Shown: positions 36,215 through 45,786, counted from the stretch's first letter. The stretch is 64,000 bases of DNA from Neptunicella marina (GCF_014270035.1 NZ_JACNEP010000003.1:62001-126000), one strand, 5' to 3'. Notes: a model not told the origin generated them from the sequence alone. A program made the numbers and translations.

Positions 36215-37525
36215 TTAAATAATTAAATTCAATGTCAGGATCATGAATAAGCCCACAACACCCACCAGGGTTTCCATCATGGTCCATGACATAAAGGTCT
36301 GTTTTAAATCGAGATTAAAATACTCTTTAAACATCCAAAAGCCTGAGTCGTTTACATGTGAGCACATCAGGCTACCTGCGCCAATTGCTAAAACCATCAG
36401 ATTCGGATCTACGTCGAGCTGGGCTGCCATTGGCGCTAAAATACTGGCGGCAGTTAGCCCCGCTACCGTCGCAGACCCAAGACAAATGCGAATAATGGTG
36501 GCCATTAACCAACCCAGCAAGAGAGGATTGATGGCTAAAGAGCTGAAGATGGTGCCTATATCCTGACTCACTCCACTGACCACAAAAACCTGTTTAAGCG
36601 CACCGGCTCCGGCAATAATCAGTAAAATCACCGCCACATCTTTTATCGCATCACTAAAACCATCCAGCATCTTACTCATGCTAAGGCCGCTGGGTTTACC
36701 CAAAGTAAACATCGCGAGCAATAACGATAGCAGCATCACCACCATGGGGTGTCCAACAAAACCAAGCAGTGGCGATGAGGTTTCCGAATCGGATAAATGG
36801 GGTAGTCCAGCGGTAAGCGCCAGTAATAAAACGGGTAACAGACTGGTTAAAAAGCTATTTAGGGTGCCGGGTAGAGCCTCTTGCGGTTTGTCTTCGGGCA
36901 CAAAGGTTTTTAATGGAGTGGCATTGATATCTTTCAAAAAGCGACTGAAAAACGGCCCGGCGATTAACATGGTAGGTAACGCCACAATTAATCCATACAC
37001 CAGCGTTAGCCCCATATCGGCACCAAACTGTGGAACAAGCGCTGTAGGAGAAGGATGGGGGGGGAGAAAACCATGCGTAACAGATAACGCTGCCAGCAAC
37101 GGTATGCCTAAATAAACCGCAGGGAGTTTTGTTTGGTAAGCAATTGAGAACACCAGAGGAATCAGAATCACAAAACCCACATTGTAAAAAAGTGGGATGC
37201 CAACAATAAAACCGGTAAACATCAGAGCCAGTGTCAGGTATTTTTGTCCAAATAATGCCATCAGGCTATTGCCGATCTGCTGCGCAGCACCGGATTCGCA
37301 GACCAGTTTGCCAAACATTGCACCTACGCAAATAATCACACTTAACGGACCGAGAAGGTTTCCCATTCCGGCTTGTAGTGTAGGTGCTATTGAGTCAAGG
37401 GGTAATCCCAGTAATACAGACGCCAGGATGGCACTGATTAAAAAGGCCAGAAATGGATGGAGTTTTAGCCAACTAATTAACAAAATCAACAGAACGATAC
37501 TGATTACAACAGACAAAACAGCCAT
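36215..37525 (-). CDS. gntT: GntP-family gluconate/proton symporter
   Basis: 436 residues, about 12 to 14 membrane helices. Family markers are LKLHPFLAFLISAILASVLLG at the start, GVAMFGKLV-like ICVGAMFGKLVCESGAA, HGFLPPHPSPTALVPQFGADMGLTLVYG, and CSHVNDSGFWMFKEYFNL near the end. It imports gluconate or a related sugar acid with protons. No gluconate kinase is adjacent. A LacI/GntR-like palindrome lies 35 nt upstream. The exact paralogue (gntT, gntU or another) cannot be fixed. Confidence 0.9.
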   Translation of the reverse strand: MAVLSVVISIVLLILLISWLKLHPFLAFLISAILASVLLGLPLDSIAPTLQAGMGNLLGPLSVIICVGAMFGKLVCESGAAQQIGNSLMALFGQKYLTLALMFTGFIVGIPLFYNVGFVILIPLVFSIAYQTKLPAVYLGIPLLAALSVTHGFLPPHPSPTALVPQFGADMGLTLVYGLIVALPTMLIAGPFFSRFLKDINATPLKTFVPEDKPQEALPGTLNSFLTSLLPVLLLALTAGLPHLSDSETSSPLLGFVGHPMVVMLLSLLLAMFTLGKPSGLSMSKMLDGFSDAIKDVAVILLIIAGAGALKQVFVVSGVSQDIGTIFSSLAINPLLLGWLMATIIRICLGSATVAGLTAASILAPMAAQLDVDPNLMVLAIGAGSLMCSHVNDSGFWMFKEYFNLDLKQTFMSWTMMETLVGVVGLFMILTLNLII

Positions 37526-37560
37526 AACACATCCCTGACAGGTGATTGTTTAATAAATAA

Positions 37561-37574
37561 TGTAAACGTTTGCA
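37561..37574. promoter_or_regulatory. LacI-family-type operator before gntP-family gene
   Basis: TGTAAACGTTTGCA is a near-perfect palindrome with a central CG (half-sites TGTAAACG and TGCAAACG), upstream of the permease start. The regulator is not in the window unless the LacI protein at 44083 acts here, which is unlikely given the different operators there. Confidence 0.5.
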
Positions 37575-37625
37575 GGAATCGGCGTCTGAGTCAATAACAA
37601 ATTTTTAACATTCAACGAGTTATAT

Positions 37626-38855
37626 TTATTTTTGGATGGCAGGGTAACTAAGGATAAAACGAGCGCCACCCAGAGGAGAGGTTTCTACTGTACAGTTTCC
37701 ATGATGCCATTGCTGGATTCGGCGCACTATTGCCAGACCCAAACCGGCACCGCCTTTAAATCGATCACGACTGCTGTCCGGACGATAAAAGGGTTCAAAT
37801 ATACGTTCCCTGAGCTCGGGCTCCACACCGCAACCATCGTCATCTACCTGAATTAACACTCGTTGTTTTTGGGTGGTAATTCGCAGACAAACTTCCTTAT
37901 TGGCATAACGAATGGCATTTTGCAGCAGGTTTTGCAACGCGCGTTGCACAAAGTGACCATCGGCCATAATAAACTGCTCGTAACCTTCAATGGTGAGCTT
38001 TTTATCGTGCTGATAAGACAGTTTTTTGACCATTTCCTGACACAAAGTCTTAACCGGAATTTCCGCCATATCCATATCCGGTGCCTGAGTTTCCATGCTG
38101 GAATAATCGAGCATTTCCTGTACCAGTTGTTCAAGCTCACTGATATCTTTTGCCATATCCTGCCATTTGTTGCTACCAGACTGCGGTTTGAGTGCCATAG
38201 CAAACTTTAAGCGGGCGAGAGGGGTACGTAATTCATGCGCGACTGCACCAGTCAATTCACGTTTATTGAGTAATAGTTGTTTAATTTCGTTGCTAAGTTG
38301 TTCAAAGGCGCTGGCAATGGTTTTAAGGGGGGAGTGACGAGACAGGCTAACTTTAGCCAGTGAACCATCGGCATGTAAGGTTTGAGTTGCCGTTTTAAGG
38401 GCATTGAGGTCACGCCATAGCGGCCAAACCCATAAGGCAAGCGGAATACTGAGTAAAATAAAAAAAATGCTACTGTACAGCATGTAGGACGTGGCTGGTT
38501 TTTCCTGTTGTGGAAAAGTGAGTTCCAGCAGACGCCCATCCGGCATTTTTACGTACAGTTGCTGACGGTCCAGTTTATCGTGTAATACAACAGGTAAGCC
38601 TTTGTTGAGCTTTTGTTCGATATTGTTTGGCCATACCATACTGCCGGGTTCAATCCACTGCATGGTCATATCGGCTTTTTGTGCTAACAGGTGTAAGTCT
38701 TGTTTCGGATAAAGTTGGCGCACCATATGACCTACCGCTTCTGCGGCGGGTTCATTGGGGGGAGTATTAGCGTAAAAAAGGTTATCCAGTGATGCTGCCA
38801 GCAGAATCAAAGAAAGGGCAATAACCAGATATAAACTAATAAATAAGCGGGCCAT
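37626..38855 (-). CDS. RstB-like sensor histidine kinase
   Basis: 409 residues. One N-terminal helix (LFISLYLVIALSLILLAASL), a periplasmic sensor of about 110 residues, and a second helix (MLYSSIFFILLSIPLALWVW) precede HAMP, HisKA (GAVAHELRTPLARLKFAM) and HATPase_c (NLLQNAIRYA, DDGCGVEPELRERIFEPFYR, GLGLAIVRRI). The RstB-like layout matches the adjacent RstA-like regulator, though 163 nt without a gene separates them. The group's signal is unknown, and the MipA and DUF3019 genes upstream suggest an envelope stimulus. Confidence 0.92.
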   Translation of the reverse strand: MARLFISLYLVIALSLILLAASLDNLFYANTPPNEPAAEAVGHMVRQLYPKQDLHLLAQKADMTMQWIEPGSMVWPNNIEQKLNKGLPVVLHDKLDRQQLYVKMPDGRLLELTFPQQEKPATSYMLYSSIFFILLSIPLALWVWPLWRDLNALKTATQTLHADGSLAKVSLSRHSPLKTIASAFEQLSNEIKQLLLNKRELTGAVAHELRTPLARLKFAMALKPQSGSNKWQDMAKDISELEQLVQEMLDYSSMETQAPDMDMAEIPVKTLCQEMVKKLSYQHDKKLTIEGYEQFIMADGHFVQRALQNLLQNAIRYANKEVCLRITTQKQRVLIQVDDDGCGVEPELRERIFEPFYRPDSSRDRFKGGAGLGLAIVRRIQQWHHGNCTVETSPLGGARFILSYPAIQK

Positions 38856-39018
38856 ACCACATGCTCCGGGTTATTTGCCGTTGCCTGAATAATACTGGAA
38901 CAAATTCTGCCTTTGCCAGACTACGCAGCTAGCGTTGAGTGTAACGCTGATTTTGTACATGTTATTTGTTCACTGTAAGCACTGCGGCTGATTTTATAGT
39001 TATTATTAAATTTAATTT

Positions 39019-39714
39019 TTAATCCCATGCATCAGGAACAAAGAAAAATCCTTTACCCCAAATGGTTTTTATACGATACGGATTTTGCTGGTTATCATAT
39101 AGTTTTTTTCGCAAACGTGAAATTCTGACGTCAGCCGAGCGATCCAGCCCATCGTAGGGACGGCCAATTAAATCGTCATAAATCTGGTTTCTATCTACTA
39201 CCTGCGAAGCGTTTTCCGCTAACATCCATAAAAGATCAAATTCATGACTGGTTAACTGGATCAGTTCGCCTTTCAGGCTAACTTCGCGCGATGCCCGGTT
39301 AATCATAAGCTGACCGAACTGCATTTGTTTGTTGGAGCTCACTGACTGAGGCGTCTGGACCCGGCGCAATAATGCATGAATACGCGCCAGTAGTACTCGT
39401 GGTTCTACCGGTTTAATAACATAGTCATCGGCGCCCAGTTCCAATCCTAATACCTGGTCAAAATTATCTTCCCGGGCAGTCATAAATAACAGCGGGCCTT
39501 TATAAGTGGCGCGAATACTGCGGCATAAACTAAAACCATCTTGTCCTGGCAGCATAACATCCAGAATCAGGATATCAGCTGGTCTGGTTTCCAGTGTTTG
39601 AGCTAACTGGCTTCCTTCACGCAGGCAGGTGACTTCAAATTTTTGTTCGCCCAAAAAATCTGCGACCAGAGAACTGAGTCTGTCGTCATCTTCGACCAAT
39701 ATAATATGAGGCAT
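39019..39714 (-). CDS. RstA-like OmpR-family response regulator
   Basis: 231 residues from ATG 39714, overlapping the stop of the DUF3019 gene (TGATG). The receiver domain has the acidic pocket (VEDDDRL), phospho-Asp in ILILDVMLPG, Thr in FMTAREDN and Lys in VIKPVEP. A winged helix follows with LTSHEFDLLWMLAENASQVVDRNQIYDDLIG and RSADVRISRLRKKL. It would be phosphorylated by the kinase at 37626. It is translated with DUF3019, showing that the sensory system and the small envelope protein act together. Confidence 0.93.
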   Translation of the reverse strand: MPHIILVEDDDRLSSLVADFLGEQKFEVTCLREGSQLAQTLETRPADILILDVMLPGQDGFSLCRSIRATYKGPLLFMTAREDNFDQVLGLELGADDYVIKPVEPRVLLARIHALLRRVQTPQSVSSNKQMQFGQLMINRASREVSLKGELIQLTSHEFDLLWMLAENASQVVDRNQIYDDLIGRPYDGLDRSADVRISRLRKKLYDNQQNPYRIKTIWGKGFFFVPDAWD

Positions 39715-40079
39715 CAGAAAATACTCCAAGGACTTCGAACACGTCGCCGTTGGTTTTGTGGCATCAGGGTTTTAATTTTTAACATAGTGCTTAGTACGGG
39801 CTGTTTATCCTGATTAAGCAGGGTTAACTGACCGGGCTTTTGAAAGCGAACTTGCGCTGTTAATTCCTCTCCTGCACGTGTACAGCCTAGCGGAGTCTCT
39901 TCGAACATCACACAGTATTCACCGGTCGGTAGATCGGATAATTTCACCTTTACAGGTATCACGCACCAGTCTCCGGCTTTTTCCACAACACAGGTATTGG
40001 GTAACACTTTCCAGTTGGGCTCAGAAAAAGACTGAAAGGGAACAACCAACAACAAAAGTAACAAATAGATTCCTTTCAA
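39714..40079 (-). CDS. DUF3019 small periplasmic protein
   Basis: 121 residues with a signal peptide (YLLLLLLVVPFQSFS). Four Cys residues (NTCVVEKAGDWCVI, GEYCVMFEETPLGC) suggest two disulfides. DUF3019 proteins are known from Shewanella and Alteromonas next to mipA and an OmpR-type two-component pair, as here. The stop overlaps the regulator start, and the MipA gene lies 12 nt upstream. The function is unknown; it may modulate the sensor. Confidence 0.85.
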   Translation of the reverse strand: MKGIYLLLLLLVVPFQSFSEPNWKVLPNTCVVEKAGDWCVIPVKVKLSDLPTGEYCVMFEETPLGCTRAGEELTAQVRFQKPGQLTLLNQDKQPVLSTMLKIKTLMPQNQRRRVRSPWSIF

Positions 40080-40091
40080 TCTGCCTCCCGA

Positions 40092-40949
40092 TCAGAATCG
40101 GTAAGCTGCGCCAATAAAGGCGCTGGCCACAGAGTTGCGTTCAACCAATGGGCTGTCTGACATCGCTGAAGGTAAATGTTGATAACTGGCGCGCAGTACC
40201 CATTGCCAGTTTTCGGAAATTGGATGTCGTGCAAGAATTGATATACCGGGAAACCAGCCAGAGTTTGCATGGTAAAGCTGCGATTTTTCAACATTATCCA
40301 GTTCATTCAGTCCGTAATAATAGTCGAGTAATTTGCTGCTCTTCCATAAGGCTGACAGGGTCGTGGTAAAATTCCACTGGCTTACTTGCCAATTGTGTTT
40401 GTACTTTAAATCAAGTTGCTGACCATTGTAAGTATTTGATATGTCGTTTAAAACGCTAACCTGCCACAATCCGCTTTTGTTTTGATGTTGCCATCTGATT
40501 CCCGCATCAACAGCCCAGTCGCGTTTGCGTACATCTTTATAGGAAACCGCTTCCCGATCGAACTTTTCAACGGGAGAGGTTAATGAAGCCTGAATATCTG
40601 AAGTTGAAATTAATAACAGATTAGCTGGGTGCCAAAAACTGAAATAGGCGCGCTCGCTATTAAAACGCACGAAAGTTTCAACACTTTGTTTATTGGCCGG
40701 AGTCCACTGATAACCCAGTTCACCATTATCAAAATACGCAGACTCACCGTACCATGCGATATCCGGTAAGATAACCAGAGGAATATTGTCACTGTCATGC
40801 AATGGATTAAGTTTAACCCCAGCGCCCACTGCCAGCGAAAATTGCCAGCTATTAGGTTCGATACAGTCAGCTTTGGCTGAATCACAGGCAGAGGCAACGT
40901 GGCTGCAGACCAGCAAAGTTAATAAAAAAAAGATTGAGCGATTAGCCAC
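40092..40949 (-). CDS. MipA/OmpV-family outer-membrane protein
   Basis: 285 residues with a signal peptide (FFLLTLLVCSHVASA). The mature part alternates as expected for a beta-barrel and ends in Phe (ASAFIGAAYRF), the usual outer-membrane assembly signal. The motif SLAVGAGVKLNPLHDSDNIPLVILPDIAWYGESAYFDNGELGY is typical of MipA/OmpV. Members scaffold murein synthesis or act as osmotic or antibiotic-related porin-like proteins. First gene of the operon with DUF3019 and the response regulator. Confidence 0.9.
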   Translation of the reverse strand: MANRSIFFLLTLLVCSHVASACDSAKADCIEPNSWQFSLAVGAGVKLNPLHDSDNIPLVILPDIAWYGESAYFDNGELGYQWTPANKQSVETFVRFNSERAYFSFWHPANLLLISTSDIQASLTSPVEKFDREAVSYKDVRKRDWAVDAGIRWQHQNKSGLWQVSVLNDISNTYNGQQLDLKYKHNWQVSQWNFTTTLSALWKSSKLLDYYYGLNELDNVEKSQLYHANSGWFPGISILARHPISENWQWVLRASYQHLPSAMSDSPLVERNSVASAFIGAAYRF

Positions 40950-41663
40950 AGAATACTCCTGATAATTTAGCGTGCGGAGTATAACAGTCGTTGTTATTGC
41001 GGCTCATCTGGCGGTTACAATTATTCACAATTCGATGCATTCTTGATCAGAAACCCTTGTCCTATATCGCTAGCATAAGTTTTGTTGAGTTGCCTCTTGT
41101 AGCTTTAATGTGACTGACCATGGAAGACCAGTCAACCCAATGTTCTGAAACTCGCAGCTGTTAGTGTGGCGCTCGCGGCTATGAGTGGAACCAGAACTTT
41201 GCCGCTATTGATAGCCGGATCGTCATGGATGACGATTCTTTTCTCTATCCCTCATGCTCTGTTTTTTCCGGAAAATGTTGCTATTCAGGTTTGATATTGC
41301 TCCCGTCTGGTTTGTGTCGCCACATCGACCTTTTATCAAACTATTGGTTAATTAAAGCGTTTCTCCCCTTCTTTTCTTGCAATCGTTAACATTTAAATCA
41401 CACATTATTGAGTATTTAACAGGATAAAAGTGAGAACATGGGACTTAAAATCCCTGTTTAACCTGGGAATTCCACCTACAATGTTATTGAATTGGTTTTT
41501 TTATGTAAAAAATTAGCAAAATAATTGCAATCGATTGCAAATGTGGATACTTTACGTTCGAGAATAAAGTTGGGTAACTGGAATGATTCCTGGTGGACCT
41601 CAAAATAAAAAAGGAATGGTTCTTAAAACCCATTAGGTAAACCATCAACTTGGGATAGAGACA
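40950..41663. other. Long leader/promoter region of the TonB receptor
   Basis: Some 714 bases without a credible gene. Inside are an arm pair TGACTG/CAGTCA near 41110-41135, a perfect inverted repeat ATCGTCAT-gg-ATGACGAT (41219-41236), and the LacI operator at 41525. One frame across about 41149-41300 reads like a degenerate secretion signal (LKLAAVSVALAAMSG) without a start codon, perhaps a gene relic. Confidence 0.55.
41525..41540. promoter_or_regulatory. LacI-family operator of the TonB receptor
   Basis: TTGCAATCGATTGCAA is a perfect 16-bp palindrome, 123 nt before the receptor start. An identical copy sits at 48165-48180 before the phosphorylase and MFS genes. Confidence 0.8.
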
Positions 41664-43919
41664 ATGAAATACAATAAGCTAGCTGTTGCGCTGGCCGTAG
41701 CAACTGCCATGGGTAGCGCTACCGCTCAAGAGCAACAAGCAGACACGCAAAAAGAACAGAAAGAATTTGAGCAAATCGTAGTAACGGGTACGCCGGGCGG
41801 TACAGCGGTACGTAAAGTTGATGCCAGTTACGCCATTACCAACCTGTCTGCAGAAACTATGACTAAACTGGCGCCTAAGAGCACCGCGGAATTGTTCGTT
41901 GCTGTGCCTGGTGTTTGGTCTGAGAGTTCTGGTGGTGTTTCAGGCGCTAACGTGTTTGTACGTGGTATGCCTGGTGGTGGTGATGCGCCGTTCTTAACCG
42001 TTCAGTTGGAAGGTGCACCTGTGTACCAGCCACCAACAGTTTCTTTCCTGGAAAACTCTTCTTTATTCCGTATGGACGAAACCGTTAGCTTTATGGAAGC
42101 TCTGCGTGGTGGTCCAAACCCGGTCATTTCAAATGGTCAGCCTGGTTTAACGACCAACTTTATGTTGAAAGAAGGCACAGCAGGCACAGAAGGTACGATA
42201 AAATACACCACATCTGATTATGACTTACAGCGTTTAGATGCTGTTGTTAGTGGTGAGCTCGGTGATGACTACTACTTTATGATCGGCGGTTATGTTAAGA
42301 GCTCTCCGGGTATTCGTGATGCAGGCTTTACCAGCGAAAAAGGTCACCAGTTCACTATCAATCTGACTAAAGAACTGGATAACGGCAAAATCAATTTATA
42401 CACCCGTGTTACCGACGATCACGGTGTTTGGTATTTACCCACACCTCTGGTTGATGGCGTAGATGCAGGTTACACCCAGATTGGAGTTAAAAACCGTCAG
42501 ACTCGAATTCAGTACGGACCTAATGGGGATGCACTGGACGTTGATTTAGGTGATGGTCGTGGCTGGGACGGTTCAATCTCTGGTGGTAAAATTAATCTGG
42601 ACTTAGGTTCTGGCTGGACCTTTACCGACCGTTTTAACTTTACTAAAGGTGATGCTAATACTTTTGGTTTAGTGCCAGACGGTAGTCCGGTCGCGTTAAG
42701 TTCGGTTGCTGATAACGGAGAATCTGCAGTAGGTATTTCTACCGGTAAAACCTACGGTGGTTCAACGCTGGTTCAGCAGATGGGCACCTGGGTTGTACTA
42801 AAAGAAATTGAGTCTTTCACTAACGATCTGGCCCTAAGCAAACAATTTGATAGCCTGAAAACCACCTTTGGTATGTACGCATCCAGCTTCTCTGCTAACG
42901 ACTGGTGGGCTATTGGTAACCAGAAATATCAGGTTGTTGAACAAGGCGGTGAGCAATTAACCGGCATCGATTGTAACGACAATGCTGACAGTTGTGGTTG
43001 GAGCTATGATATCAACTCTGCTGGTGATGGTCGCACTCGCGCGTTTTATGGTGCATTTGAATATGATGTCAATGAGCAGCTTAAGCTCGATCTGGGTATT
43101 CGTCGCGAAAATCACGTGATTCAGTACACAGTTGATGAAGGGCTGGATGGTCAAATTGATAAGACTGTTGATTATGATAATAACTCAACCTCGTGGACAG
43201 TTGGTGGTAACTATTCACTAACTGATAATTCAGGTGTTTTTGCACGCTTAAACAGTGGTAGCAAAATGCCTTACTTTGATGATTTCCGTGATAACTACGG
43301 CAATTATCAAAATGGCAACGACCTGGTATTTGACGTTAAACAAAGTGAGTTCGGTTATAAGTTAGCTGGTGATAGTTACAGTTTATATGCCACTTTGTTT
43401 TATAACGAAGTGGAAAGCTCAAATACTACAGTACCTGGCGCCCCGGCAGATTTATCGGTAACCGAAGCAAAAGGTGTGGAAATTGATGCTAACTACATGT
43501 TTGATTTTGGTTTAAACATCAATATGAACGCGACTGTTCAAAACACTGAAATTACAGAAAGTACAGATACCAATACCATAGGTAAAGAGTCGCAGCGTCA
43601 GCCGGGCTGGCAGATGCGTATTACCCCAACCTATGAAATTGACTTAGACAATGGTGGTTATCTGACACTATACGGAACCATTGCTGCGGTTGATGACCGC
43701 TGGTCTGATAATGGCAATACCGTAGTATTAGACGGTTATACCAAGATCGATTTAGGTGCTAACTGGGAAATGACTGATAACTTTAACGTGCGAGTCTCGG
43801 TGGATAACCTGACGGATAAAGATGGATTAACTGAGGGAGATCCCCGTAATCCAGCAGCACCAAATGGTCGTTATATCCTGCCTCGCTCAGTTCGCCTGAG
43901 TGTTGGATACAACTTCTAA
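41664..43919 (+). CDS. TonB-dependent outer-membrane receptor, probably for an alpha-glucoside
   Basis: 751 residues. A signal peptide (ends ATAQEQ) is followed by a TonB box region EQIVVTGTP, the plug domain (LAPKSTAELFVAVPGVWSESSGG, VFVRGMPGGGDAPFLTVQLEG, MEALRGGPNPVISNGQPGLTTNF) and a 22-strand barrel ending SVRLSVGYNF. TonB receptors pull scarce or large ligands across the outer membrane using the proton gradient. The LacI operator upstream and the sugar genes downstream point to an oligosaccharide ligand, not iron. A terminator follows. Confidence 0.93.
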   Translation: MKYNKLAVALAVATAMGSATAQEQQADTQKEQKEFEQIVVTGTPGGTAVRKVDASYAITNLSAETMTKLAPKSTAELFVAVPGVWSESSGGVSGANVFVRGMPGGGDAPFLTVQLEGAPVYQPPTVSFLENSSLFRMDETVSFMEALRGGPNPVISNGQPGLTTNFMLKEGTAGTEGTIKYTTSDYDLQRLDAVVSGELGDDYYFMIGGYVKSSPGIRDAGFTSEKGHQFTINLTKELDNGKINLYTRVTDDHGVWYLPTPLVDGVDAGYTQIGVKNRQTRIQYGPNGDALDVDLGDGRGWDGSISGGKINLDLGSGWTFTDRFNFTKGDANTFGLVPDGSPVALSSVADNGESAVGISTGKTYGGSTLVQQMGTWVVLKEIESFTNDLALSKQFDSLKTTFGMYASSFSANDWWAIGNQKYQVVEQGGEQLTGIDCNDNADSCGWSYDINSAGDGRTRAFYGAFEYDVNEQLKLDLGIRRENHVIQYTVDEGLDGQIDKTVDYDNNSTSWTVGGNYSLTDNSGVFARLNSGSKMPYFDDFRDNYGNYQNGNDLVFDVKQSEFGYKLAGDSYSLYATLFYNEVESSNTTVPGAPADLSVTEAKGVEIDANYMFDFGLNINMNATVQNTEITESTDTNTIGKESQRQPGWQMRITPTYEIDLDNGGYLTLYGTIAAVDDRWSDNGNTVVLDGYTKIDLGANWEMTDNFNVRVSVDNLTDKDGLTEGDPRNPAAPNGRYILPRSVRLSVGYNF

Positions 43920-43933
43920 AGATGTTGTCCCCG

Positions 43934-43966
43934 AAAAGGTCACTGGAGGTTTTTCAGTGGCCTTTT
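43934..43966 (+). terminator. Rho-independent terminator
   Basis: aaaaggtcactg / cagtggcctttt (one mismatch) forms a stem 14 nt after the TonB receptor stop; the 3' arm ends in TTTT. Confidence 0.7.
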
Positions 43967-44082
43967 CACCTTGCTAATAGAACAACTAACCATTAAATCA
44001 GTTTATTTTACCCCTCAATTTTGGTATTTAACGGAATAAAATATTAATAGCGAATAGTATAAAAAGGATTTGGGAGCTGACT

Positions 44083-45108
44083 TTGCCTCAAGATGACGTT
44101 AAATCAATTGCTGATATCGCCAAAATAGTTGGAGTATCGGAATCAACAGTTTCCAGAGCGCTAAGCAATAACAAGCTTGTTAGTGAAAAAACCCGCCTTA
44201 AAATTCAGGAAGTTGCGCAAGCGCATGATTTTAAAATCAATGCCAAAGCACGTGCGTTGCGTTTACAAAAAACCAATACCATTGCCGTGGTTGTATTATT
44301 TAAAGAGCATACCGGGCGTGGAATTTCCGATCCCTGGTTACTCGATATTCTGGGAGCCATCGCAGATGAGTTAACCTTGCATGGTTACGATATGCTGTTA
44401 ACCAATACCCGTACCGCTTCCAATGACTGGCGTAATTATTATTTTGATTCAAAACGTGCCGATGGTTTGATTGTAATCGGGCAGGGTGTGCATGACTCTC
44501 GTATAGATGCATTGGCGAAAAGCTCTAAACCTTTTGTAGTGTGGGGAGCAGGGTTGCCGGGGAAAGATTATTGTACCGTGGGTAGTGATAACAAAATGGG
44601 CGCCTATTTAGCCGTTACTCACTTAATTAATCATGGTTGCCGCAAAATTGCCTTTTTAGGGGATATCAGTCACAGCGAAATGGAAATGCGCTGGCAAGGT
44701 TATTGCCTTGCGTTGGAACAATCCGGCATTAAAGTGAATCACGATTTATATCACATGACCGATTTCACCAGTGAAGCAGGTTACAACAGTATGGAACAGC
44801 TCATAGAGTCGAAGGTCGAATTTGATGCGGTATTTGCCGTAAGTGATGTAATTGCCTTGGGGGCGATGAAAAAGCTATCCGCCGCCGGGATAAATATGCC
44901 GGATGAAGTCGCAGTGGTTGGATTTGACGATGTGGCTATGTCGCTTTTCTGTCACCCGTCTTTAACAACAGTGCGCCAGCAAACTCAGGAAGGTGGTCGT
45001 CTGCTGGTCAATAAATTACTCAATAAAATAGCGGGTAAAGAAGTGAACTCACAGGTGATGGATGTGCAGCTTGTGGTGCGTGAATCCAGCCGCAAAGCTC
45101 ATCTGTAA
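44083..45108 (+). CDS. LacI-family regulator of the alpha-glucobiose locus
   Basis: 341 residues starting at TTG 44083; GGGAG 6 nt upstream fixes this start since no ATG is near. HTH: SIADIAKIVGVSESTVSRALSNNKLVSEKTRLKIQEVAQAHDF, hinge helix NAKARALRL, then a periplasmic-binding-protein-like sugar domain (DGLIVIGQG, VGFDDVAMSLFCHPSLTTVRQ). The two TTGCAATCGATTGCAA palindromes flanking the cluster are the natural targets. It likely represses the receptor, phosphorylase and permease genes until a disaccharide binds. Confidence 0.92.
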   Translation: MPQDDVKSIADIAKIVGVSESTVSRALSNNKLVSEKTRLKIQEVAQAHDFKINAKARALRLQKTNTIAVVVLFKEHTGRGISDPWLLDILGAIADELTLHGYDMLLTNTRTASNDWRNYYFDSKRADGLIVIGQGVHDSRIDALAKSSKPFVVWGAGLPGKDYCTVGSDNKMGAYLAVTHLINHGCRKIAFLGDISHSEMEMRWQGYCLALEQSGIKVNHDLYHMTDFTSEAGYNSMEQLIESKVEFDAVFAVSDVIALGAMKKLSAAGINMPDEVAVVGFDDVAMSLFCHPSLTTVRQQTQEGGRLLVNKLLNKIAGKEVNSQVMDVQLVVRESSRKAHL

Positions 45109-45132
45109 CATAAGTGCGCAATCGTCCTGGCG

Positions 45133-45783
45133 TCAGGCTAACGCCAGAACTTGTTGCAGATTAAAGCTTTTGATATCCGCATAAACGACATCTGCCTGAT
45201 ATAATACCTCTGGCTGACCAATACCCACCGAATGCATTTTTGCGCTCACGATACTTTGTAATCCGGCAATCGAATCTTCAATACCAACACATTGATCAGC
45301 TGGCAGGAAAAATGCCTCGGCTACGGTTAAAAAGATCTCCGGGTGAGGTTTACCCTGCGCAACTTTGGCGGCATCCGCTACATAATCAAATTGATCTGCA
45401 ATACCCAAACGCTCCAACACCATTTGCGCATTTTTGCTGGCAGAGGCTAAGCCAATATTAATGTTTTGTTGTTTTAACTGAGCAAATAATTCCGTGACCC
45501 CCTCAAACAAGTCTTTTGGGCTCATGTCATTAATGAGTTGCTGATAGTGCAGGTTTTTCTTATCTGCCAATGTCAGTTTTTGTTGCTCAGTTAAGTTTAC
45601 ATTCCCTTTTTTAAGGATGTAATCCAGTGAACCCATACGATCAACGCCTTTTAACTGTTCGTTGTCGTCGCGGTCAAAAGGAACAGCCAGTTCGTTAGCC
45701 AGAGCTGACCAGGCCAGATAGTGATATTCAGCGGTGTCTGTTAAGACACCGTCCAGGTCAAAGATAAATGCGTTAATAGCCAT
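45133..45783 (-). CDS. pgmB: Beta-phosphoglucomutase
   Basis: 216 residues, HAD superfamily. Nucleophile and acid motif FDLDGVLTDTAEYHY, cap substrate loop with KGVDRMGSLDYIL, motif II/III GLASASKNAQMVLERLG and GKPHPEIF, motif IV VGIEDSIAGLQS. It converts beta-glucose-1-phosphate to glucose-6-phosphate. It lies 3 nt after the GH65 phosphorylase, which makes that substrate by inverting phosphorolysis. The pairing supports the assignment. Confidence 0.96.
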   Translation of the reverse strand: MAINAFIFDLDGVLTDTAEYHYLAWSALANELAVPFDRDDNEQLKGVDRMGSLDYILKKGNVNLTEQQKLTLADKKNLHYQQLINDMSPKDLFEGVTELFAQLKQQNINIGLASASKNAQMVLERLGIADQFDYVADAAKVAQGKPHPEIFLTVAEAFFLPADQCVGIEDSIAGLQSIVSAKMHSVGIGQPEVLYQADVVYADIKSFNLQQVLALA

Positions 45784-45786
45784 GTT

